Of a stretch of DNA of 64,000 nucleotides, positions 50,024-58,972 are shown one piece after another. The stretch's first letter is position 1. Every line of letters starts with the position of its first letter. The DNA lies in assembly GCF_015910445.1 (NCBI RefSeq), contig NZ_CP048882.1:4092001-4156000 (forward strand). The letters are read 5' to 3'. The translations under genes and the position numbers were made by a program. The stretch comes from Streptomyces bathyalis (GTDB lineage Bacteria; Actinomycetota; Actinomycetes; Streptomycetales; Streptomycetaceae). The notes beneath the pieces were generated by a model. The model did no database searches. It was not told where the DNA came from and was given only the letters and a program-made list of their open reading frames with translations.

Positions 50024-51504
50024 CGGACGCCGGAAGTTCCGCCGCGGCAGGCGGACATGGTGGAGGCGGCGGAAGCGCCGAGCACGGCTCCGAGTTCCGC
50101 AAGGAGATGGGGCCCTGGGCGAACTTCGCGCTCGGCTTCACCTACCTCTCCCCCGTGGTGAGCACCTACACCCTCTTCGCGACGGCGCTGGCCACCGGCG
50201 GTCCCCCGATGATCTGGGCGTTCGTGCTGGCGGGCGCCGGGCAGTTCCTCGTGGCGCTCGTCTTCGGCGAGACCGTCGCGCAGTACCCCATCGCGGGCGG
50301 CGTCTACCCGTGGGCGCGCCGCCTGTGGGGCATCCGCTGGGCGTGGATGACCGGTTGGGTCTACATGTGGGCGCTGCTGGTCACGATCACGGCCGTCGCG
50401 TACGGAGCCGGCCCGTTCATCGCGATCCTCTTCGGCTTCGGAGCGTCCGTGCACACCACCGTGTTGTGCACCGTGGCTCTCATCGTCATCGCCGCGCTCA
50501 TCAACTACGCGGGCACGAAGGCTCTTTCGAAGGCCGCCATCATCGGCTTCAGCGCGGAGCTCATCGGCGCCGTCGTCGTGGGCGTGTGGCTCCTGGCAAC
50601 GCACCGGTTCCACGGGCTCGGCGTCCTCTTCGACAACTTCGGTGCGACGGAGGGCGGTTCGTATCTGCCGGCGTTCCTCGCCGCGGCCATCATCGGCTTC
50701 TACCAGTACTACGGCTTCGAGGCGTGCGGCGACCTAGCCGAGGAGGTCGCACGCCCCGGCTTGGTCATCCCCAAGGCGATGCGCCGCACCGTGTACGTCG
50801 GAGGCGCGGCGGCGTCGTTCACCTGCCTGTCGCTGCTTCTTGCCGTCTCCGACTACAAGGCGGTGATCGCGGGCAAGGACACCGACCCGGTCGTGCGCGT
50901 GCTCTTCGACGCGCTGGGCGAGTTCGGGGCCCGCATGGTCATGGCCGTCGTGCTGATCTCGTTCCTGTCCTGCACGGTCAGCCTCCAGGCCGCCGCGGGG
51001 CGCCTCATCTACTCCTACGCGCGGGACAAGATGGTCGTCGGGCACAAGGTGCTGCGCTCCTTCTCCTACGCCCGCGCCGTTCCGCACAACGCGCTGCTGG
51101 TCGCCGCCGTCATCCCCACCGTCATCGCCTTCGGATCGCTGATCTCCGAGGACGCCCTCACCAAGATCGTCTCGTTCGCCATCCTCGGGATCTACGGCTC
51201 GTTCCAGATGGTCGTCCTCGCCGCCCTGCGCGCTCGGTTGAAGGGCTGGCGGCCCTCGGGCGAGTTCCAGCTCGGGCGCTGGGGGATGCTCGTCAACGCC
51301 GGGGCACTCGCGTACGGCATCTTCGCGATCATCAACATCTCCTGGGCGCGCAACCCGGACCAGCCCTGGTACGAGAACTGGATCGTGCTGCTGTGCGGCG
51401 GCATCGTCGTGGGCGCGGGCCTGCTGTACATGTTCACCACGCACCACTACGGGCGCAGCGACGCCCCCGCCGGCGACGCGATTCCGGAGCGCTCCAAGGC
51501 GTGA
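50020..51504 (+). CDS. APC superfamily amino-acid/choline-type permease
   Basis: 494 residues, about twelve to thirteen membrane helices after a Gly-rich start. The consensus APC beginning FRKEMGPWANFALGFTYLSPVVSTYTLFATALATGGP contains the unwound helix 1 (FTYLSP). GVYPWARRLWG and GFYQYYGFEACGDLAEEVARPGLVIPKAM match the AGT/amino-acid permease branch. GGGAGAGGAG precedes the ATG, which overlaps the GMC stop, so the three genes form an operon for uptake and oxidation of one substrate, most likely choline. Confidence 0.9.
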   Translation: MTDAGSSAAAGGHGGGGGSAEHGSEFRKEMGPWANFALGFTYLSPVVSTYTLFATALATGGPPMIWAFVLAGAGQFLVALVFGETVAQYPIAGGVYPWARRLWGIRWAWMTGWVYMWALLVTITAVAYGAGPFIAILFGFGASVHTTVLCTVALIVIAALINYAGTKALSKAAIIGFSAELIGAVVVGVWLLATHRFHGLGVLFDNFGATEGGSYLPAFLAAAIIGFYQYYGFEACGDLAEEVARPGLVIPKAMRRTVYVGGAAASFTCLSLLLAVSDYKAVIAGKDTDPVVRVLFDALGEFGARMVMAVVLISFLSCTVSLQAAAGRLIYSYARDKMVVGHKVLRSFSYARAVPHNALLVAAVIPTVIAFGSLISEDALTKIVSFAILGIYGSFQMVVLAALRARLKGWRPSGEFQLGRWGMLVNAGALAYGIFAIINISWARNPDQPWYENWIVLLCGGIVVGAGLLYMFTTHHYGRSDAPAGDAIPERSKA

Positions 51505-51556
51505 ACCGGCGCGCGCAGGGCCGCCGGGGTCGCGCGCGACGGTCGTGCACGGGAGC

Positions 51557-52384
51557 TCAGGGCGCCAGCCGCGCGGTCATCCGCGCGAGCCTGGCCCGCG
51601 CCTCCGGGTCGTACGCCTGGCTGTGAGCAGCGGCCTCGGTGAAGCGGTGGAAGTAGCGCCCGGTGACGCCTTCGAGTTCCGGGTCGTCGATCAGCCGCCG
51701 CACCGCCTTCACCCCGTCCTCCACGTCCGACTGCGGTGTCACCGAGATCTGGCGCACCATGTCGGTGTCCATGAGCGAGGCGGGGTGCACGGCGTTGACC
51801 GTGACAAGGTCGGCCTTCTCCTCCGAGGCCAGGTCGAACACCGACATGATCAGCGCGACCTTGCTGCGGCAGTACGCGAGGAGCCCGTCGTAGTGCCGTT
51901 CCGTCATGAGGTCCTCGAAGTCGAGCGGCTCCTGCCCCGCGGAGGCGACGCCGACGACGCGCGCCGGCGCCGATTCCTCCAGTAGCGGCAGCAGCCGCCG
52001 CGTCAGCACGAGCGGCGCGAGGTAGTTCACCGCGAAGCGCAACTCCAGGCCCTGGGCGCTGACTTGGCGCAGCGACCGGTCCGGGCCGCCGCCCACCGCC
52101 GCGTTGTTGACCAGCACGTCGAGCCTGCCGCCCTCGTCGAGGAGCGCGTCCGCGAGAGCGCGCACCTGCTCCAGATCGGCGAGGTCGGCGGCCATGCCGC
52201 GCACATCCGCTTCCGGCACGGCCCTGCGGAGGTCTGCTACTGCGTGCCCCACTCGTGTACGGTCCCGTCCGTGCAGCAGCAATGTGTCGCCGCCCGCTGC
52301 CAGTTCGCGGGCGAGGCGGTGACCCATGCCTCTTGTGCTGCCGGTGACGAGGATCGTTCTGCCTTGCGTCGGGCGCGGATTCAT
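51557..52384 (-). CDS. Short-chain dehydrogenase/reductase
   Basis: 275 residues. Cofactor motif TILVTGSTRGMGHRLA (TGxxxGxG), strand-2 HGRDRTRV with Arg after Gly suggesting NADPH preference, DLADLEQV, VLVNNAAVGGG, catalytic Ser in VGVASAGQ and YCRSK (YxxxK). It resembles the retinol/WW-oxidoreductase branch. The ATG at 52384 has GGAAGAGGC upstream on the minus strand. Convergent with the permease operon and divergent from the carboxypeptidase gene. Confidence 0.9.
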   Translation of the reverse strand: MNPRPTQGRTILVTGSTRGMGHRLARELAAGGDTLLLHGRDRTRVGHAVADLRRAVPEADVRGMAADLADLEQVRALADALLDEGGRLDVLVNNAAVGGGPDRSLRQVSAQGLELRFAVNYLAPLVLTRRLLPLLEESAPARVVGVASAGQEPLDFEDLMTERHYDGLLAYCRSKVALIMSVFDLASEEKADLVTVNAVHPASLMDTDMVRQISVTPQSDVEDGVKAVRRLIDDPELEGVTGRYFHRFTEAAAHSQAYDPEARARLARMTARLAP

Positions 52385-52578
52385 CTGATGCCTCTTCCTC
52401 CTCGTCGTCGGACCGCCCGGTCCGGCGGACCAGGAGGAACTGATGTACGGGACGGTCCGGTGCAACCAAACGGCGCGTCGCGTTGTCCTTGGGGCAACGG
52501 ACCTTTATTCACGGGGTGGCCGCCCGCAAGGACGCGGGTGGCCGTCAACCCCGCGACGGACGATGGAGCTTCGAGTTG

Positions 52579-53490
52579 ATGCGTGTATCCAAGAGGGCCC
52601 GCCGGGTCGGCGCTGTGGCGGTGGCGGCCGGAGCCCTGCTGGCCGCGGGACCCTTCGTCTTCCCGGCGCAGGCGGCCGGCCCCTCCGGCATCAAGGCCAA
52701 GGGCGCCTTCCTGCTGGACAACGCGTCGGGTGAGGAGATGTGGGGCAAGAGCTCCGACACCAAGCGCCAGATGGCCAGCACCACGAAGGTCATGACGGCC
52801 GCCGTCGTGGTCAGTTCCGGCGTCGACCTGGACCGCACCATCACCGTCAAGAAGGCCTACCGCGACTACGTCGCCAAGTGGGGCGGCAGCACGGCGGACC
52901 TGAGGACCGGCGACAAGCTGAAGCTGCGGCAGCTCCTGTACGGGATGCTGCTCCCCTCCGGCTGCGACGCCGCGATGGCGCTGGCCGACGCCGTCGGCAA
53001 GGGCAGCTCCACGGACGCCCGCGTCAGCTCCTTCATCGGGAAGATGAACGCGAAGGCGAGCCAGCTCAGCATGAAGAACACCCAGTTCGACTCCTTCGAC
53101 GGCATCTCGAAGAAGGGGCTGAACCAGTCGACGCCGCGCGACATGGCCACGCTGGGCAAGTACGCGCTGGGCAGCAAGAACATCCGCGCCGTCGCGAAGT
53201 CCACGTCGACGAAGCAGAAGGCGACCAACGGCCGCACCTACACCTGGTACAACACCAACCAGCTGCTCGGCTCGTACAAGGGCGTCATCGGCATCAAGAC
53301 CGGCACAGGCACCAAGGCCGGGCCGTGCCTCGTCTTCGCGGCGGAGCGCAACGGCCGCGCGATCGGCGGAGTGATCCTCAACAGCAGCGCCCGCTACACG
53401 GACGCGAAGAAGATGCTGGACTGGTCGCTGGAGCAGCAGACCCCGAAGCTCGACCTCCGCTCGCTGCCGGAGGGCGCGGAGCGCGACTGA
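52579..53490 (+). CDS. Secreted D-alanyl-D-alanine carboxypeptidase (DacA-like)
   Basis: 303 residues. Signal peptide with AQA cleavage near residue 32. Penicillin-binding S11 motifs: SxxK in MASTTKVM (Ser67, Lys70), second motif SGC in LLPSGCDAAMALAD (Ser127, where SxN is more usual), KTG in GIKTGTGTKAG (240-242). Trims the terminal D-Ala of peptidoglycan stems, limiting cross-linking. Without the C-terminal amphipathic anchor of E. coli DacA, it may be soluble. ATG at 52579; GGAGC lies 12 nt upstream. Confidence 0.92.
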   Translation: MRVSKRARRVGAVAVAAGALLAAGPFVFPAQAAGPSGIKAKGAFLLDNASGEEMWGKSSDTKRQMASTTKVMTAAVVVSSGVDLDRTITVKKAYRDYVAKWGGSTADLRTGDKLKLRQLLYGMLLPSGCDAAMALADAVGKGSSTDARVSSFIGKMNAKASQLSMKNTQFDSFDGISKKGLNQSTPRDMATLGKYALGSKNIRAVAKSTSTKQKATNGRTYTWYNTNQLLGSYKGVIGIKTGTGTKAGPCLVFAAERNGRAIGGVILNSSARYTDAKKMLDWSLEQQTPKLDLRSLPEGAERD

Positions 53491-53597
53491 CGCGACCCGG
53501 CCGGGTGACGCTCCCCGCGCGGACGGACACGCCGTGCGGGGAGCGGGAGCCCCCGGGCTCCTTCGGTACGAGGACCGGGCCTGGGCGCACCTGGCCC

Positions 53598-53655
53598 GCA
53601 CCGCTCCGGCCCGCCGGGCCCGCACCGCTCCGGCCTGCCGGGCCCGCACCGTCCG
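53598..53655. repeat. Tandem repeat, two full 24-bp copies plus a part
   Basis: Units at 53598-53621 and 53622-53645, differing at one base, start GCACCGCTCCGGCC and end GCCGGGCCC; a partial third follows. Lies between the carboxypeptidase gene and its terminator hairpin. Confidence 0.8.
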
Positions 53656-53670
53656 AGTCATCCGCACCAC

Positions 53671-53704
53671 CCGGGGGCGGCCGTCACCGAACGGCCGCCC
53701 CCGG
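53671..53704. terminator. Terminator hairpin between convergent genes
   Basis: CCGGGGGCGGCCGT (53671-53684) pairs perfectly with ACGGCCGCCCCCGG (53691-53704), loop CACCGA. Confidence 0.8.
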
Positions 53705-53728
53705 TCCGGTTCCGGCGGTCCGTGCGGG

Positions 53729-55009
53729 TCACCGCGTGGCGGCCGCGTGCGCGGACGCATCGTGCTGGAGGACGACGATCACCAGGTCGTCGTTGATCGA
53801 CTCGGCCCATCGCGTGACGTCCTTGTGCACGAAGGAGACGACCTCCGACGGATCGACGGTCTCGGGCTTGCCGCGGATGTGTCCTCCGCCCCCGCTCCTC
53901 CCGGCCTTCGAGGCACCCGCGTAGCGCTCCTCGAGCCGCCGCCCCAGCGGGTAGAAGCCGCCGTCGGGGCTCCGCGCCTCCGTGACCCCGTCGGAGTAGG
54001 CGATCAGCGCCTCGCCCTCGGCCAGTTCGTACGTCGTCTCCCTCGGTGGCCCGTTCGGTGAGAGGTCGCCGAGCCCCAGCGGCAGGGCGGGCTCGGGATT
54101 CACGGGGGCGACGCCCTCCGGGCCACCGAGCCGGAAGACCGGCGGATGCCCGCAGTTGAGGATCCGCACGCGCCCTCCGTCCGAGGGGAACTCCAGCAGC
54201 ACCGCCGTCGCGAACATCTCCTGGGACCAGCCGCGCGGCGTTCCCCTGACGGGGACGGCCAGCGAGCCGCCCACCTCCATGTCCTCCCGGTCCATGGCCA
54301 TCGCCGCCTCGATGCGTACGGCCACCTCCGAGAGCGTCGGGCAGGTCATGGCCGCCTCCCGGAACGAGGAGGTGATCGTCGCGACGCCCTCGGTGGCCCC
54401 GATGCCCTTGCCCCGTACGTCGCCGATCACGGCCCGCACCCCGTACGGCGTCGGCCGGACGCTGTAGAGGTCGCCGCCGATGAGAGCGGCCTCGTCGGCG
54501 GCGCGGTAGATGCCCGCGAGGCGCACATGGCGCAGCCGCTCCGGCAGCGGCCGCAGCAGAGCGCGCTGCGTGGCCTCGGCGACGGCCTGCACCTGTACGA
54601 GCTGAAGCGTCGTGCGTTCGAGGATCATCGCCAGCAGCGCGGAGAAGCCGGTGACCAGGACGAGGGTGATGACCGGGCCCGCGATGTTGTCCGGATACAC
54701 GTCCGTCAGGGCCACGTGCATTCCGGCCAGCAGACCGATCGACAGGGCACCGATGACGAGCGTCGCGGCCGGCCGGGACAGCAGCGCCGCCAGGACGACG
54801 GCCGCCGTGAGGAACGAGGCGAACGAGTAGCGCGTCGGGGTCAGCAGCTCCAGGACGAGCGCGAGCACGACCAGCCCGGGCGGGAGGGCCCTCACCCATC
54901 TCGGCAGCCAGTCCGTGCGCCTCGCTCCCGCCACACGCCTGGCGAAAACACCGTCCGGAAGCCTCAGGCGTTCCAGGATGCGCGTGGTGCCCGTGCCTCC
55001 CGCGTCCAC
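53729..55009 (-). CDS. Membrane PP2C/SpoIIE-family serine phosphatase
   Basis: 426 residues. Membrane part (about 42-130: LPPGLVVLALVLELLTP, FLTAAVVLAALLSRPAA, LVIGALSIGLLAGM, VITLVLVTGFSALLAMIL), then a linker and SpoIIE domain: RLAGIYRAADEAALIGGDLYSV (first Asp), VIGDVRGKGIGATEGV (metal Asp), LNCGHPPVFRL and LIAYSDGVTEAR (metal Asp), DDLVIVVL. Such proteins dephosphorylate anti-anti-sigma partners in stress and development signalling of Streptomyces. No partner kinase is adjacent. GTG start at 55009. Confidence 0.92.
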   Translation of the reverse strand: MDAGGTGTTRILERLRLPDGVFARRVAGARRTDWLPRWVRALPPGLVVLALVLELLTPTRYSFASFLTAAVVLAALLSRPAATLVIGALSIGLLAGMHVALTDVYPDNIAGPVITLVLVTGFSALLAMILERTTLQLVQVQAVAEATQRALLRPLPERLRHVRLAGIYRAADEAALIGGDLYSVRPTPYGVRAVIGDVRGKGIGATEGVATITSSFREAAMTCPTLSEVAVRIEAAMAMDREDMEVGGSLAVPVRGTPRGWSQEMFATAVLLEFPSDGGRVRILNCGHPPVFRLGGPEGVAPVNPEPALPLGLGDLSPNGPPRETTYELAEGEALIAYSDGVTEARSPDGGFYPLGRRLEERYAGASKAGRSGGGGHIRGKPETVDPSEVVSFVHKDVTRWAESINDDLVIVVLQHDASAHAAATR

Positions 55010-55184
55010 GTCTGTCGTTCCCTTCCGACGGGGGTACGCCGCTGTCGCTTCCGCTCCGGCCTCCTCTCAGTCTCTGCCACGGGTGCCGATCCGGCTCGGC
55101 GTCCCGTCCGGGCGGCGGACGGGGTGCAACGGCTCGGGAGACGGTCCGGGTCGGGCCGGTCCGGGCCGAGGGACCACCGTCGGC

Positions 55185-56111
55185 TCAGGCGAGGCGCGCC
55201 TCCACCTGCCCGTCCACGTGCCGAGTCTCGAAGACGGGCTGCGGGGACGTGGCGGGTCCGCTCACGTTCCAGCCGTCCGAGAGCCGGAAGACGCTCCCGT
55301 GCCAGGGGCAGCGGACACATCCGTCGACGATCTCTCCCTGCGACAGCGGTCCCGCCATGTGGCTGCACCGGTCCGCGAGTACGTGCACGGCGTTGCCGCT
55401 CGCCCGCACGACGAGCACCGGGGTCTCGCCGACGGTCCGCCGCACCGCCTTCCCGACCGGGAGGTCCGTGACCGCGCCGAGCGCGTGCCAGCCGGGCTCC
55501 GTGCGCACCGGGATGTCCTCGGCGTGGTTGACGGCCGCCGCCTGCCGGTAGGCGAGGTGACCCCCGAGCGCGCCGCCGATCGAGACGGCCGCGAGCCCGG
55601 CGTATCCGAGGGCCCGCCCGCGAACGGAACGGCCGCGCACGCGTGCGCCCAGCGAGGACGCGTACAGGAAGATCGCGGTGGAATTGGCGAGCGCGTGCAC
55701 CAGACCGACGCGCATCTGCGGCTTGCGCAGCTCGGCCCAGTCGACCCATCCGGTCACCGCGGCGGGCACGGCGGCGACGAGCCCCGTGGCGATCAGCATC
55801 GCGGGCGCGTAGTGCCTGCGCTTGCCAGGAATCAGATCCAGGACGGCGGCGGAGAACCATGTGCCGAGCGGGATCTGCACGAGGGCCGGATGCAGCGGGT
55901 GGCCGAGCCAGTGGCCGTGCAGTACGTCGCGGTCCTCCTCGCTGAGGGGGAGTGCGTGCACGGCCCGCTGGATTCCCTGGAGGGGAGGGTCCAGCCGTGT
56001 GTCGTGCTCGGTCTTCTCGATGGCGGCGAGCACGCGTCCCTGCCGCTCGGAGTCGGGCAGCACGGCGCGCAGCGCGCTGGCGCAGGCAAGCAGCTTCTGT
56101 GAGTAGGACAT
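55185..56111 (-). CDS. DUF2231 membrane protein with C-terminal Rieske [2Fe-2S] domain
   Basis: 308 residues. The N-terminal two thirds hold four to five membrane helices of the DUF2231 kind (LGHPLHPALVQIPLGTWFSAAVLDLI, MLIATGLVAAVPAAVTGWVDW). The C-terminal domain has the Rieske ligands CSH (in DRCSHMAGPL) and CPWHG, binding a [2Fe-2S] cluster. Domain fusion in this order is common in Streptomyces and suggests an electron-transfer role at the membrane, partner unknown. ATG at 56111. Transcribed leftwards, followed by the SpoIIE gene on the same strand after 175 bp. Confidence 0.9.
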   Translation of the reverse strand: MSYSQKLLACASALRAVLPDSERQGRVLAAIEKTEHDTRLDPPLQGIQRAVHALPLSEEDRDVLHGHWLGHPLHPALVQIPLGTWFSAAVLDLIPGKRRHYAPAMLIATGLVAAVPAAVTGWVDWAELRKPQMRVGLVHALANSTAIFLYASSLGARVRGRSVRGRALGYAGLAAVSIGGALGGHLAYRQAAAVNHAEDIPVRTEPGWHALGAVTDLPVGKAVRRTVGETPVLVVRASGNAVHVLADRCSHMAGPLSQGEIVDGCVRCPWHGSVFRLSDGWNVSGPATSPQPVFETRHVDGQVEARLA

Positions 56112-56819
56112 ACAGCCCGGTTCCCGTCAGGAACGGGAGCAAACCGCGACAAGGAGGGCATGGCGGGCGGGTGGCCCGGTCCTTGGGCCGGTCGGATGGC
56201 GGCTGCGGGGCCGGCCTCGCGCGGTCGCGTGAGGCCGGTCGGCGGACGGGGTGCCCGTGCGGGCCGGGCGGCCCGGCCGCCCTCGGCGGTGGACCGGCTC
56301 GTGTGCCTGGTCTCCCCCGCGGGACGAGGACGTGGCTCGTCCGTCCGTGGGTCCGGTGCAGGCGACGTCGGCGGAGTCGCCCCATCGTCGTGCCGCTGAA
56401 CGACCGTACGCCGCAAGGGTGTTGGCGAGGGGCCGCGGGTGCAGCCGCCGGGGGCCGGTGCAGTTGTCGCGGGTGCGGTCCGTGTCGGCGGGCCGGGGGT
56501 GCGTACGAGCCGGACCGAACTGCCGCAGCAAGGCGTCCGTTCGGCGTTCCGGTCGGTGTTCTGCTCCCCGGCGGGACGGGCCGGGAGATGAAGCAGAAGG
56601 AACCGCCCTTCACGGACGGTTCACCCGTCACCCACCGCGACCTCACGAGTGGTGGAGGGTGACCGCGTGTCCCAATTGGCCCTTACTGTCCAGGAACCTG
56701 CATGTCATGCAGCTACAAATCTCACCGGAACCGCTTGGAATCTCAGCTGCGGCTCTATTAACGTTCCATAACGCAGCGCGGTCGTCACTGCCGTCACGAG
56801 AGACGGCTCCGTGCGCCGT
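56112..56819. other. Intergenic region upstream of the riboswitch
   Basis: About 700 bp with no supported gene. The first part is very GC-rich and frames on both strands are shadows. Its right end (56690-56790) is AT-richer (TATTAACGTTCCATAACG) and should hold the promoter of the M23 peptidase transcript, giving that mRNA a leader of roughly 230 nt. Confidence 0.5.
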
Positions 56820-57005
56820 CGCCGAATCCTGAAAGTGCACCACCCCGAGCCACAACTCGATATCGCTGCACCAAGGGAACCGGGGAACCACCCCCTGCCA
56901 CACGGCAGGGATGGGGTGAATCGGCAAGTTCCGCCCACGGGCGGGCAGTTCGTAGGAGACCTTCCTGCTCCGAACCCGTCAGCTAACCCGGTAGGCGAGA
57001 AGGAA
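56820..57005 (+). ncRNA. ydaO/yuaA cyclic di-AMP riboswitch
   Basis: Contains the conserved segments of the class in order: CGCCGAATCCTGA start, AAGGGAACCGGGGAACCA, GGGGTGAATCGGC and the strongly conserved CGAACCCGTCAGCTAACC followed by GGTAGGCG. In actinomycetes this riboswitch precedes cell-wall hydrolase genes (RpfA, M23, NlpC/P60), and c-di-AMP binding lowers their expression. Boundaries are approximate. Ends about 20 nt before the ribosome site of the M23 gene. Confidence 0.9.
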
Positions 57006-57023
57006 GGAAAGGAGAACGCCCCC

Positions 57024-58295
57024 GTGGCGTCCAACAGGCATGCCCCCGAGGGCACGTACGACCCGTACCTCGACGACGAAGAGTCCGACAGATACGGCCA
57101 ATACGGCTCTTACGGCAACGACGACCCGCACCAGCAGTCCGGCGGCTTCGACTTCTTCGAACAGGCCGACCGGTACAGCCAGTTCGACGCGTCGGGCCAG
57201 TACGGCCAGTACGACGCGTACGCCTCGCAGCTGACCGAGACGTACGGCACGGACGGCACCTACGGGTACGGGACCGACGGGGCATACGCCACGCAGGAGT
57301 TCGCGGCGCCTTCGCCCGAATTCGGCACGTACGACTTCGGCCAGGGCGAGATGCCCCCCGTGCCGAACGCCTTCGACACCGCCGCGGGCGCCGTCCCCGG
57401 CGAGGAGTGGAACCCCACCGAGGAGTCGGTGCGCCCCGTACGCGGGCGGCACAAGCTCGCCAAGCAGCGCGGCGGGAGCATGGCCCGCAGCAGTGCCGTG
57501 CTCGGCGTCGGCATGATCGCGGCGGTCGGCGCCGGCGGCATCGCCACCGCGCAGGAGAAGCCCTCAACGGCGATCTCCATGCCGGATGTGGCGGAGAAGG
57601 CCAAGGAACTCCCTGGCGTCAAGCTGCTCGCCGGCGGTTCCGACGAGAACGTCGCAGGTCAGCCGCTCACGCAGGCGGCCCTCACGGCAAGTGACGCCAA
57701 GGAGGGCCAGACCGACGCGGGCGAGGCGCTGCGTTCCCGCATCCTCCAGCAGGCCCAGTCGCAGCAGTCGCAGGCCGAGGATTCCGCCCGCGACGCGGCC
57801 ATCGAGGCGGCCCAGGCCAAGGCCGCGAAGGCCCAGAACAAGGCCGAGGCCGAGAAGCGCCAGCAGGCGGAGGAGGCCCGCCTGGCCAAGCTCGCCAAGA
57901 GCTTCAAGCTTCCCGTCTCCGGCTACCAGCTCACCTCTCAGTTCGGCGAGGCCGGCAGCCTGTGGTCCAACGGCCACACGGGCACGGACTTCGCGGCCTC
58001 CTCCGGTACGCCGATCCGCGCGATCCACTCCGGCACGATCAAGGAGGCGGGCTGGGCCGGCTCGTTCGGCTACCGCACCATCCTCCAGCTGGACGACGGG
58101 ACGGAACTCTGGTTCGCCCATCAGTCGTCCATGAACGTCTCGGCGGGTCAGAAGGTCCGTACGGGCGAAATGATCGGCCGCGTCGGCTCCACCGGGAACG
58201 TCACGGGTGCTCACCTGCACCTTGAGGTCCACCCCGGCGGCGGCGCCGCGATCGACCCGGCCGCGTGGCTGCGGGGCAAGGGCCTCACGCCCTGA
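57024..58295 (+). CDS. M23 family peptidoglycan endopeptidase (LytM-like)
   Basis: 423 residues. Long N-terminal Tyr/Gly/Asp-rich low-complexity region (repeated QYGQYDAYAS, TYGTDGTYGYGTDG, about 5-110), a basic stretch, one membrane or signal helix (SSAVLGVGMIAAVGAGGIATAQ), an Ala/Gln/Glu coiled-coil (about 240-295), then the M23 domain from FKLPVSGYQLTSQFGE: zinc ligands His and Asp in NGHTGTDFAA and HxH in GAHLHLEVHPGG. Cleaves stem-peptide cross-links outside the membrane. GTG start at 57024 after AAGGAAAGGAG, directly behind the c-di-AMP riboswitch, tying the enzyme to osmotic or wall-stress signalling. Confidence 0.92.
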   Translation: MASNRHAPEGTYDPYLDDEESDRYGQYGSYGNDDPHQQSGGFDFFEQADRYSQFDASGQYGQYDAYASQLTETYGTDGTYGYGTDGAYATQEFAAPSPEFGTYDFGQGEMPPVPNAFDTAAGAVPGEEWNPTEESVRPVRGRHKLAKQRGGSMARSSAVLGVGMIAAVGAGGIATAQEKPSTAISMPDVAEKAKELPGVKLLAGGSDENVAGQPLTQAALTASDAKEGQTDAGEALRSRILQQAQSQQSQAEDSARDAAIEAAQAKAAKAQNKAEAEKRQQAEEARLAKLAKSFKLPVSGYQLTSQFGEAGSLWSNGHTGTDFAASSGTPIRAIHSGTIKEAGWAGSFGYRTILQLDDGTELWFAHQSSMNVSAGQKVRTGEMIGRVGSTGNVTGAHLHLEVHPGGGAAIDPAAWLRGKGLTP

Positions 58296-58308
58296 CACTG
58301 CCGCGACA

Positions 58309-58339
58309 GGAGGGGCGGCCGTCCGCGGGGCTCCCCTCC
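58309..58339 (+). terminator. Hairpin after the M23 gene
   Basis: GGAGGGG (58309-58315) pairs with CCCCTCC (58333-58339), 14 bp after the stop. Confidence 0.55.
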
Positions 58340-58431
58340 CGTACGCCACACCGACACCGTCACCGTCACCATTCCCGACACCGCTTCGGCGGCGGTCCGC
58401 CGTCAGCGCCAACGTCATACGCACCCCTACA

Positions 58432-58465
58432 CGTACGCACGCGCCTCACGCGCGTAAGGCGTACG
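58432..58465. other. Two-part stem-loop
   Basis: CGTACGC-ACGCGC (58432-58444) pairs with GCGCGT (58450-58455) and GCGTACG (58459-58465), a 13-bp stem with a 3-nt bulge and CTCAC loop. About 135 bp beyond the M23 stop; could be a second terminator or part of a small RNA. Confidence 0.6.
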
Positions 58466-58779
58466 CACTGCGGCATACCCGCCTCCGGGCGTACTCCGCA
58501 TCTCACATCTCCACATGCACGACGACTGCCCGTCGCGATGACCTATCGCGCCGCCGCCGCCTCGCACCGTCGAGGTGCGCTGGACCACGCACGACTCGCC
58601 CATGCCCCTCGGCGTACACAAAGGAGGGGACGAGGCGGCGGCGGACGGGGGCCCTCTCCTACGCGAGCACGGCCCCACCCCCAAGTTCCGGCGGCCCTGG
58701 TGGACCACCCCCCGACGCCAGGGCCGTCGGTCTTTCCCTGCGCGGGGTGAGGGGGGTGGATGTCGTTGGCGTGAGCGGC

Positions 58780-58862
58780 GAGGTGCGGGGCCGCGGGTTC
58801 GCGGGTTCGCGAGGGGTGCGGGGCCGCGAGGTTCGCGAGGGGTGCGGGGCCGCGAGGTTCGC
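58780..58862. repeat. GC-rich tandem repeat, three copies of about 26 bp
   Basis: 58811-58836 and 58837-58862 are identical 26-mers (start GAGGGGTGCGGGGCCGCGAG, end GTTCGC). The first unit (58780-58810) is a variant with an extra GCGGGTTC. Confidence 0.85.
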
Positions 58863-58972
58863 GCGGGGCGAGCGGCCCGAGGGCTCGGGGTTCGTGATGG
58901 GCGCGGGTTGCCGACGCGTCCGCGTGGAAAAAGGCATGGGCGGGTGATCGGGCAGAGCGCTACGGTCGGCAC

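Larger units (their letters stand above)
58340..58972. other. Long non-coding region with hairpin and tandem repeats
   Basis: About 630 bp between the M23 gene and the aldo/keto reductase gene. Open frames in all directions are low-complexity. It carries simple CACCGT repeats near 58350-58370, a hairpin (58432-58465) and GC-rich tandem repeats (58780-58862); the last 60 bp should hold the reductase promoter. Confidence 0.5.

Noticed and set aside
53598..53655. Possible CRISPR-like repeat
   Set aside because: The units are directly contiguous with no spacers, and only two full copies exist; it is a simple tandem repeat.
56160..56800. Several open frames on both strands upstream of the riboswitch
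   Set aside because: Arg/Pro/Gly-dominated translations with no ribosome sites or recognisable domains, typical of GC-rich non-coding DNA.
58780..58862. Possible CRISPR or iteron origin
   Set aside because: Contiguous GC-rich repeats without spacers, no cas, rep or dnaA-box context; treated as a tandem repeat.
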